A stretch of 64,000 nucleotides of DNA from Volucella zonaria (taxonomy: Eukaryota; Arthropoda; Insecta; Diptera; Syrphidae): assembly GCA_963966105.1 (NCBI GenBank), contig OZ014530.1, positions 232,637,725-232,701,724 of the forward strand. Reading direction: 5' to 3'. Of this stretch, positions 55,585 through 64,000 are shown one piece after another. The notes beneath the pieces are model-generated. The model searched no databases. It saw only the letters and a list, made by a program, of their open reading frames with translations, and was not told the DNA's origin. The stretch's first letter is position 1. Every line of letters begins with the position of its first letter. The position numbers and the translations under genes are program-made.

Positions 55585-58301
55585 AAATTTTTTTTATATA
55601 TAATTGGCGCGCGCACAAGGGGTTTTATGTTCCCTTACGATGTTTGCAAAGGAAGTTCGGGAGGAAAAAAAAGAGCGATACCGATGTGCGTTGGTTCTAA
55701 ATGTTTGCAAGGAAAGAAAGAGCTCGCCAGGGTATTCCATAAGTGAGTTGTACTATATTTCAGAGTACGTCCGAAGGTGGGCTTGAAGGTAAACTGATGA
55801 GCATTTATAACGGGCCGGGTGTTACGGTTAAAGGTTTGAAGCGGCGGAATGCTACTGGCAATTTCTATAGAGCACTGGTGGTGAAAATAGCGATAAAACA
55901 AAGTTGGCACGAGACATTTCGTCGGTGTCCGAGGGTGTCCATTGTCTGAGTGATATTGGTATCAGCTATGAGTTTTATCGCACGGTTTTGAATCCGGTCT
56001 AGCAGATGCAGAAATGTTTTAGGCGTACCTGACTAGATGTGAGCATTCCAATTTTGGGCGGATGAAAGCCTTATATGTATATTGAGCCCTGATCAGAAGG
56101 AGAAAAATATTTCTTACATAGCTTGAGGAAACCTAGACATTTTGCAGCATTTCTGGCGACGTCGAATATGTGGTCATTCCAACGTAAGTTGTCATTGACA
56201 CACATACCGAGAATAGAAAGTTTTTCGGTTTCGACTATGCACGTGCCATTCACGGATAATGGCTGGATGTTTAAATTTTACTTTAACGACAGCAGACAGC
56301 ATTGTGTTTTGGAAGCATTATATTAATAGTTCCCCAATTGTTTATGCTGCTGATATCGGGATTTAATGAGCTTAACATATAATGTCGTTCCTGTTCTACA
56401 GCCGAAGAACAGGGACGTGAGTCCGGGAACGAATATGAGAAGCAGAGAGTACTGGCGTCAGCAAAGGAATATACTGGATTAGAAGCGGCAGAAAAGAAAT
56501 CATTGATAAAAATTAAAAAGAGTGTCGGAGACAGAACGGAGCCCTGGAGCACACCAGCATTTATTTTGTGAATATTAAGCTTGAAACCATCCAAGACAAC
56601 TTGAATTGAAGAAGAGAGTCGTCAATCTCAAATGCTTGCATTTTCGACAAAAGAACTTAATGCCAAACTTTGCCAAATGCCTTAGAAATATCAAGTGCAA
56701 CTATCCTGTTTTCGGCAGATTGGTGTAGACTTTGGTTCCAGTTTTTAGTAAGAGATGCCATCAAATCTCAATGAGAAGTTTTCGTGTTTCGAAATATTTT
56801 ATGAGCTGGGGGTTTATCAGCGTTCCCATGACCTTGGAAAGAAGAGTCGAAAATGCAGTGGGTCTGTAGGAAGAGAGAAAAGAAGATTCGTATTTTTTAG
56901 GGACGGTCTGGACAAATGCTATTTTCCATCTGCTTGGAAAGAGTCCTAAAGAGTATGATTGATGAAAAAGTTTACGCAATGGTTTTGCCAGCGTGGAAGA
57001 ACAACTCTTCAGAAGATGGGGAGATATACCATCTGGACCAAAGGATTTATGTATGTTGAGATCTTTAAGTACTCTTGCTACTATACGAGTGCGAAAGTGA
57101 ATTCGTCCCATTGAAGATTCGATGCACTCAAGTGTAGGTGGAGACAAAATTTGAAAATTGAGATGGCCGCAAAGTGTGCGGCAAGCACATTGGCCTTGTC
57201 CAAAGAGCTGAGGCAGAATTTCTAATGCGTTTGACGAATGACCAGAAATTTTTTTTACCTTCGGGACATTGTAGTAATTTTTGTCTCGGTTTTTGGTCGT
57301 ATTGGAATCTCACACTCTTAAGAAAGTCATTCTCTTAAGAGTCATTCCTGGCGCGTTTGAATTTTTTCGGTTTTCCTCTGTCGGGTTGGTCTTGTAGGAC
57401 TGAAAAAATTTTTCTCTAACCCGACAGCCTCTTTACAACTCGAGTCGTACCATGCGTTTTCTTTTGGTCTGATACTCTTCATCCGATGAGGGATAGTGTC
57501 TAGTCTCAGTAATCATATCAGCAGCGGCATCCACTGATATGGCACAATGGTCAGACGGGTCTATAGAGGAGGGCACATCAACAGTGTAGTTATCAGGGTG
57601 AGAATTTAAAAACAAGTCCAGGGTGTTGGCGGTATGACTATCAACGTCTAATATTTGCGTGGGCTCATTTACAAGCTGTGTGAAGTTGTATACCGCAGCG
57701 AAGGTCTCAATACACTGTCCTTCGGGTGTTGTCTGCTCAGAATGTCGAAGCCACCCAGAATTGTGTATATTGAAATCGCCCATAATAATGATTTCAGTAT
57801 GACAACGCATCGAACTCGTTAAAAGTTGTATTGCTGTCCAGTTTGGAGCTTCTGTAAATAAAGCAATAGTGGATAATTTGCTTATGGAGATAGAATTTTA
57901 ACCAAAGGAAATTGAATTCCGGATTGGAACAGGGACTACATTGTGATGGAATTTGGTAAGCAACATCACTACGCACGTAAATAGCGAGACCGCGGTGAGA
58001 AAAGAATAATGACTCTAGTTCGTATCCAGGCAGCTACAGATCAGAGTGATCCGAAGATCTTGGCGGGTGTCTACCTGTATTTTACTAAGTGCCAAAACAG
58101 CTGGTCTGTACGTAGACGTACACAGAAAAGTGATTACTTTTTAGCCCGCGTATATTTGCTGTATAGTGAAAATTCAGACGTTGGTTTACCGAATCATATT
58201 CTTGTAGATGTTATGACCTTACAACAATAAGAAACTGTGCACCAACCAAATTCACATTGACAACCCGCTATCCATCGGTTGTTACATGCACTCAGTCATT
58301 G
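55585..58301 (-). mobile_element. CR1-like non-LTR retrotransposon, copy B
   Basis: Minus-strand relic collinear with copy A. The 5' end is shared with A (match starts at 58301). Endonuclease (about 57990-57530) has CFIYRSSKLDSN, IIIMGDFNIHNSGWLRHSEQ and SDHCAIS. RT (about 57145-56350) has FGPDGISPHLLKSCSS, RKLFHQSYSLGLFPSRWK, AGVLQGSVLSPTLFLIFIND and SFADASTLCFSYSF, where the second catalytic Asp of FADD is Ala. C-terminal text has KLSILGMCVNDNLRWNDHIF and CLGFLKLCKKYF. The 3' end CCCCTTGTGCGCGCGCC plus an A-rich tail is at about 55619-55585. It also carries frameshifts. It lies between two gypsy pieces. Confidence 0.8.
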
Positions 58302-58539
58302 TTTTTGCCGCATGATAGAGTTACACAGCAACTGAGTGCAACGAACAGCACCTTAACCAGGGGCAGGAGATGTTCGATGCCCGCACTATGATTTCAATTT
58401 TTATTTTCTCTCAAAGCACTGCGCCACACAGTAAATTTTTTTTTTTCACTTTTTTTTTCTGTGGACTCGCGCGCATGGAGCATGTGCATCGCCTCGAAAA
58501 TTCAACAACACCGAAGCTGCACATCCGCTTGGTATTCGG

Positions 58540-58948
58540 AAGGCTCTGACACTATCAACTCAAAATGTTTTTGGACAGTCACAGATTGAGTTTTTAGGAC
58601 ATCTCATTACTCCCGATGATCGAAGGCATCAATTCATTCTCGCTTCCGAAGCTAGCATGCGAACTTAATCGTTTTTTAGCTATGCTGAATTTTCCTGAAA
58701 ACAGGAACGATGATTGAACACCAATCAGCTGGAAACATCATCAAGTGCAAGGACGACCTCATCAATGCTACAGCGCTCGTTCCTCCACTTCATGAAGCAA
58801 ATATAATTTTGTGTGCAGATGCAAGCGATGCAGTACTTCATCAAAACGTCGACAGCGCAAACAAACCACTGGTATTTTTCTCAAGAAAGTTCAGTGGTGC
58901 CCATCGCAAGTATTATACAACACATACGATCGTGAGCTGTTTGCAATA
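58540..58948 (+). mobile_element. gypsy-type fragment (RT end, RNase H)
   Basis: QIEFLGHLITPDDRR (58582-58626) is the end of the gypsy RT domain. DDLINATALVPP and NIILCADASDAVLHQNVDSA (about 58800-58860), PLVFFSRKFSGAHRKYYT and YDRELFAI begin RNase H. The frame is cut at 58947 by the terminal repeat of a rosa-like transposon. Confidence 0.65.
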
Positions 58949-59745
58949 CAGGGTGTTCCGGATAATCTGTCGAATACTTTAAGGGGAGATTCCTTAACAT
59001 ATTTTGAGAAAAAATTCATATGGATAGGGGGTCATTTCATCTCAAGTCAGTAGTTTTCAAGATACGACTGAACTTCTTGAAACAAGCAAAACATTACATT
59101 AAACATTTTTAAAAATTTCAGATAGCACATTTTGATTTTAATTTTGTTCATCAAACTTTGTATCATATCAATTGTTCAAGTGCAAACCATTGCTTTGTAT
59201 GCACGCCAGAGTTCGTCTTTGAAAATCTCTAACAATGTCCATTCTTTCCAACTCTCGGACTTTCGCAACTGCTTCGCCAATCCTGTGGTTCAACTCTTCC
59301 AATGTTGTTATTTTTATTGAGTAAACAATGTCCTTCATCAGTCCCCATAAATAAACGTCTGTTGGGATCAAAATCGGAGACCTTGTCCACCAATGTTCAT
59401 ACACGCTATCAAACCGCTCTCTAACTGCATGGCCATAGTGTACGGGGGAGCCATCCTGCTTATATATAATGACAGTTATTGTAGTGTTCTGATAATTTGT
59501 TTCACAAAAACTTCAGGTGTGGATTCGAGTTAAGCTTTGGAGGAATCCGATAGGGTTCAATCTGCTTGTTACCCAATATGACTACCCCCACATTGACGTT
59601 GAACTTATGATGAGAAGCGCTGGGTTTCATGCAGTGGGGGTATCTTTTCACCCAGTTATGTAAATCGGGCAAATTAGGGATTCCATCCTAGTGAATTGGG
59701 AGTCATCCATCGATAGAATCCGACCAATTAAGTTGTCTTCCGCAA
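58949..59745 (-). mobile_element. rosa-like (DD41D group) mariner remnant, C-terminal half
   Basis: The terminal repeat CAGGGTGTTCCGGATAATCT (58949-58968) follows TA inside the gypsy RNase H frame (YDRELFAI). The minus strand encodes QDGSPVHYGHAVRERFDSVY (about 59455-59395), the second catalytic block, then WWTRSPI and TDVYLWGLMKDIVYSIKITT (59365-59305), the third block. The stretch WPPRSPD expected between them is missing, which explains a spacing shorter than 41. The end reads LEELNHRIGEAVAKVRE and RDFQRRTLACIQSNGLHLNN. The N-terminal half and the other terminal repeat are absent. Confidence 0.6.
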
Positions 59746-60965
59746 AGTGAGACAAAAAATACTACACTTTCCTAAAGGTCGTAAAAACTTTTGGTCGTTC
59801 GTCAGAAACATTAAAAATTCTGCCTAATCTTCTATCACAACACTCATTTATAATAACATTCCAGCTGTTTGCCCTCTGAATACTACATACTGCTTGCGTC
59901 AAATCATCAATGGGACGAATCCGCTTTCGCACTCACGTAGTAGCTAGAGTACTTAAGAATCTTAACGTACACCAATCCGCTAGTCCGGATGGTATATCTC
60001 CTCTTCTTCAGAACAGTTGTTCTCCTCCCTGGCACAACCACTGCTTAAGCTATTTCATCAATCCTACTCTTTATGGCTCTCTCCGAACAAATGGAAAACA
60101 GGATTTGTCTAGCCCGTCCCTAAAAAGTCAAATCTTCCTTCTCCTCCTACAGACCCGTTGCACTTACGTTCCTTCTTTCCAAAGTCATGGAAACGCTGAT
60201 AAGCCGTCAGCACATGAAATATCTCAAAACATGAAAACTTCTCAATGAGCATTGGTGATTTGGTGGAATGTCTCAACGAAAAGTGGAAATAAAGTTTACA
60301 TCAATTTGGCGAAAGCAAGACAGTTGCACTTAATATTCCTAAGGCATTTAACAGGATTCGGCATCAGGCTCTTTTATCGAAAATACGTGCATTTGAGATC
60401 AACGAATCTCCTTTTCAACAGATTAGAAATTACCTTCTGGAATGTTGAATTCAAGTTGTCTTGGATGATTTCAACTCTGATATTCACAAAATAAATGCTC
60501 CGTTCTGTCTCCGACAATCTTTTCAGTCTTCATTAATAATCTCTTGTCTGCTACTTCTAATCCAATATATTCCTTTGCTGACGACAGTACTCACTTCTTT
60601 TCATATTCGTTCCAGGTCTCACGTCCCTTCTCTTCAGCTGTAGAATGGGAATTGTAGCGTTTGGTAAGCTCGATAAATTCGTAAACAGCATTACTAAATG
60701 GGAAACCATTAAGAGGGTGGAATATAGTGCTTCAAAAACACAATACTATCTGCTGTCGTTAAAGTGAAATCTAAACACCCAACCATTATTCATTAATGGC
60801 ACTTGCATCATCGAAACCAATAAACTTTCCATTCTCGGTATGTGTGTCAATGACAACCTAAGTTGGAATGACCACATATTTGATGTCGCCAAAAATGCTG
60901 CGAAATGTCTAGGTTTCCTCAAGCGATAAAAGAAACATCTCACTCCTCTGACCCCGCCTCAATAT
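59746..60965 (+). mobile_element. CR1-like element, copy C, left part (RT)
   Basis: 5'-truncated copy starting at the linker before RT (AGACAAAAAATACTACACTT, 59750 on; compare 6664). RT blocks are recognisable but decayed: MGRIRFRTHVVARVLKNLNV, SASPDGISPLLQNSCS and later SFADDSTH-type text (about 60575-60600), then KLSILGMCVNDNLSWNDHIF (60826 on) and KCLGFLKR. It is cut at 60965 by an I-clade insertion and resumes at 62975. Confidence 0.75.
60953..60965 (+). repeat. Target-site duplication of I-clade element, left copy
   Basis: CCCGCCTCAATAT, identical to 62975-62987. One copy belonged to the CR1-like element before insertion. Confidence 0.85.
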
Positions 60966-62974
60966 TTATTATTATTATTATAAGTTTATTGACAACGAAT
61001 TCAATAACATTGACAATAATAGAATATACAGCTTGAGCAGTTAGGGCCTTCAGCTAGTTGTACTTAAAATTAGTTTTAAATAAGGTTTTCTAAATTAAGT
61101 GCTTTCATCAGCCTATATACATTGTGTACATTTTCATATGTGATTGTGGGTAAAAGATCGGATAAATTTTTATGAGCTATAGATTTACAAGTTAAGTGCA
61201 TTTGTTTACATGAAATAAGATGACTTATGGTAAGTGTTTGGTTTTCGTTGCATAAATGGCAGAGCGGGGCCGTTTCGTTAGTGATTAGGTGTTTGTGGGT
61301 CATGTTGGTATGACCCATTTGCAGTCTGATATATATTTTTATCTTTTCCTGTGAAATACCCCAAGGATAGAATGATTTTTCGGCATTAGGGTTAAATTGT
61401 TTGTAAATGTGTGGATAGTTTGCCCAGCTGGTTTTCCTCTTATATTTCCAGGTTTTCAGTAGGTATTTTTTTATGTCTTTTTTGTCGTGCGCAAAGAATG
61501 TTATAAGAGATTATTTTAAAGCCGATTTAGCAGCAGCGTCTACGACTTCGTTTCCATTAATTCTACTGTGCCCTGGGATTCAGCAGATCTTCAGTTTTCC
61601 ACTCCTAGTTATGAGTTTGTCACGGATGCATTCGATGATTTCGCTGTCATTTTCTATGTTTTTAATAGCATTTACAGAAGATAGACTGTCGGTGAAAATG
61701 ATTGTCTTTTTGTTTTTGGCAACACATCCGATTGCAGTGAGGATGACAAAAACTTCTGCTGTGAATATGGAGGCGAAAGTCGGGAGAAGGCCTTTACGGA
61801 TGGTTGAAAGGTCCTCTCCAATGACACCGAATGATGTTGCGTATTGCGTTTTTGAAGCATCGGTAAACATGAGGTTCCATCCTTGTTCCTTGTTGTTTTT
61901 TTGCGATGCCCAAAAACTTGGCTTTAAACACTTCGTTACTTGTTGATGTGGTGGAATGTTTGCTGAGGTCGGTGTGAACAGAATCTTTTAGTAAATTCCA
62001 AGGCAGATTGGATGTTGTACTAAATTTGTGAATGACAATCGGAATTTCAAGGTCTTTTGCGGATGTGAGAGCTGATGATAATGTAGATTGAAGTCCTTGG
62101 GTTTTTTTCCTTTTTTGATTTTTTTTGGCGTCGTTGTGAATGGGTGATATTCTGGAGGAATTTAATTTTTGTATCGTACACGTGGTGAGGTATTCGATTC
62201 TTTCTGTAATGTGTGGTAGTCCAGCGTCAGTTAGGAGGTTTCGAATTGGAGTTGTTGTGATAAGTTGAGTTGATGATTTTGAACATCTACCATATATTGC
62301 TAAACCATAGTCGATCTTAGATAGAATTAAAGATTTTATTACGTTAATGATACTATTAATGTTACAATTGCTGTTATTAGGTTAACTCTAGTGTTACGGT
62401 TCTTTTTTAAATTGATACAATGATTTTTAAATGAAAATTTGGGGTCAAATATAACGCCAAGTATTTTAGCAGAGCTTACTTTAACAATATTTGTGTTATT
62501 TAATTGTACTGAGATGTTTTTATTGCAATTAATTTTTTTACATAAGTGCAGAATTTCACATTTTTACATTGACAATTTTAATCCTGAATATTGCCCCCAT
62601 TCTGAAAGATGTTGGAGAATATTGGTAAACGTAGTGGCAAGAGACGTTAAGTCATTGAAACTGGAGTGAATTATAAGGTCATCAGCATAGAGTGAATGGC
62701 CAACAATATTGTACCGGTCTATTATTGAGCTGATTTCATTAAATGCAATTATAAAGAGGACAACGGATAGCGACGATCCTTGTGGAACGCCGTTTTTCAG
62801 TTTATGAATTGTAGAGTAGGTGCCATTTGCTTTGATGCGAAAGAACCTGTTACTTAGAAAGGATTCAATGTAATTAAAAATGTTGGCCACAATTTTCCAC
62901 TTAATCAATTGTTTTAAAACTACATGTATGCTAATACGGTCAAAGGCTTTCTAGAAATCGATTAGCAGGACTGA
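60966..62974 (-). mobile_element. I-clade non-LTR retrotransposon, 5'-truncated
   Basis: A 2.0-kb insertion flanked by a 13-bp duplication. The minus-strand 3' end is a run of TAA/ATA triplets (60963-60982), the known tail type of I-factor-like elements. It begins inside RT with LLIDF, a TAG stop, then KAFDRISIHVVLKQ (62965 on). The text continues with NYIESFLSNRFFRIKANGTY, GVPQGSSLSVVLFIIAFNEI and the active site YADDLIIHSS (about 62690). RNase H follows at about 61880-61570: MFTDASKTQYATSFG, FTAEVFVILTAIGCV and IIFTDSLSSVNAIK. A C-terminal Cys/His segment, CHLCNENQTLTISHLISC, is at 61267-61214. The clade follows from RNase H plus the TAA tail. Confidence 0.85.
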
Positions 62975-62987
62975 CCCGCCTCAATAT
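62975..62987 (+). repeat. Target-site duplication of I-clade element, right copy
   Basis: CCCGCCTCAATAT, the partner of 60953-60965. Confidence 0.85.
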
Positions 62988-63470
62988 ATAAAGCCCAAAT
63001 TGGAGTACAATTCAGTCGTCAGTCGCTCCTAAAATCTCACTGCACCAGCTAGATAGGATTCAAAACGGTGCGATAAAATTCTTAGATGCGCCGGCGAAAA
63101 GTCTCCTGTCTCACCTTGTTCTATCGCTATTCTCACAACCATTGCTCCAGTGAAATCGCCAGTAGCATTCCGCCCCTTCAAACGTTCAACTGTAACCCCC
63201 GTCTCTCTATAAATGCTCAGTTTACCCTCATTTCTACTTTGGCACGTACATTGAAATACCGTGATGGTTTCCAAAGCCGTGCAACTCACATTTTGAATGC
63301 CCTGTCGATCGCTTTATTTCCTAGTTATTATAACTTGCAAATATTTAAGACCAACGTTCATCGGTATCTCTTTTTTTGTCCTTTTTATCTTCCCTTCGTT
63401 CGCGCTGTATTCAGATATTCTAAGGATACGCAAAACCCCTTGGGCGTCCTCCAATTATTAAAAAAAACCC
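62975..63470 (+). mobile_element. CR1-like element, copy C, right part (C terminus and 3' end)
   Basis: Continues copy C: degraded KPKLEYNSVV-type text, then SCLTLFYRYSHNHCSSEIAS (63107-63166), SIPPLQTFNCNPRLSINAQF and ILNALSIALFPSYYNLQIFK. The 3' end CCCCTTGGGCGTCCTCCAAT plus an A-run is at 63437-63469, as in copies A, B and D. Confidence 0.75.
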
Positions 63471-64000
63471 GGGTTTTGTCATTTGTACGAGTAGTACGAG
63501 TCCTTTCGATTGCTTTGAATCCTTTACGGTTTGCTTATTGAATGCATATGGTATTATATCAATTTTCATAATACTTTTTCTTGTTTGAAACTTTTACTTG
63601 ATGCTGGTATTTTTATTCGCTACCCATCTTACTTTTTCGCTGTGCAAATAAGATCTCCATCAGGATAATATATTCATATATGTACATCCACTTCTACTGC
63701 TTAGTGTTCTTCTTTCATCCATATTGCCCAGGAGTATGTGTATGAATTAAAAAAAAACTTACTTTGCCACACCGGTGCAGACGTGCAGCTTCGATAGAAT
63801 ATCTTGCAGAGAATTCTCTTCAAAATACAATAATCTGTTGTGTTTTTCTTTTAACAATTCCGATGACCTACGAGTATGTAGAATAGATTGGGTATTTAAA
63901 AACTACAGGCCATTGAAAAATAGATAAAGCAAAAATCTTCGCATCCCATCTACCTATAAGGTTAATATATAAATGTAACCCTAGCATAAATCAAATTGTC
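63471..64000. other. No recognisable gene
   Basis: AT-rich sequence to the window end. If the rosa-like remnant at 59 kb had been split by copy C, its other half would be expected here, but no transposase motif was seen. Confidence 0.3.

Noticed and set aside
1..64000. CRISPR arrays, operons, prokaryotic mobile elements
   Set aside because: Spliced genes and eukaryotic retrotransposons show this is nuclear eukaryotic DNA. No regularly spaced direct repeats were seen.

Overview
This is a eukaryotic, almost certainly insect and probably dipteran, genomic window. The evidence is spliced genes with GT-AG introns of about 50-70 bp, insect-type transposable elements (copia, BEL/Pao, gypsy, CR1-like, Jockey, I, RTE, mariner, maT and rosa-like), and a copia primer binding site that matches the anticodon-loop region of insect initiator tRNA-Met. 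Most of the 64 kb is decayed, nested transposon sequence. Two host genes can be rebuilt in full and two more are probable.

Host genes. SF3A1 (splicing factor 3A subunit 1) lies on the + strand, 23864-30049, in nine coding exons. Its fourth intron is swollen by an antisense RTE element and a CR1-like scrap. XYLB (xylulose kinase) lies on the - strand, 53277-35341, in eight exons. Its 57-bp first coding exon is separated from exon 2 by a 15.9-kb intron packed with fragments of RTE, Jockey, CR1-like, Tc1/mariner and gypsy elements. The two genes converge tail to tail. A signal-peptide first exon of an unidentified secreted or membrane protein is at 3971-3896 (- strand). A possible two-exon, 39-residue gene (23715-23442, - strand) diverges from SF3A1, with 148 bp between the two start codons.

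Layout. 0.5-2.8 kb: Jockey-like element (-) broken by a maT transposon. 3.9 kb: signal-peptide exon. 5.5-8.5 kb: nearly full-length CR1-like element A (+). 8.5-8.7 kb: BEL/Pao integrase tail. 9.0-14.5 kb: CR1-like relic (-) split by a BEL/Pao element (+). 15.1-16.0 kb: Jockey RT (+). 16.2-17.5 kb: DD34D mariner. 17.7-22.6 kb: RTE (+) split by a young, complete-length copia (-). 23.4-30.0 kb: small divergent gene and SF3A1. 30.5-33.5 kb: RTE (-) split by a 5'-truncated Jockey. 33.7-34.3 kb: Jockey scraps. 35.3-53.3 kb: XYLB. 54.9-55.5 and 58.5-58.9 kb: gypsy pieces flanking CR1-like element B (-). 58.9-59.7 kb: rosa-like transposase remnant (-). 59.7-63.5 kb: CR1-like element C (+) split by an I-clade element (-).

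The elements form towers of insertions into insertions whose order can be read from broken reading frames, target-site duplications and tails. The youngest events appear to be the copia insertion (LTRs about 97% identical, 5-bp duplication GTACT) and the I-clade insertion (13-bp duplication, TAA-repeat tail). I found no rRNA, tRNA, CRISPR or clearly new multi-gene system. The most useful host observations are the hidden XYLB first exon and the possible microprotein gene.
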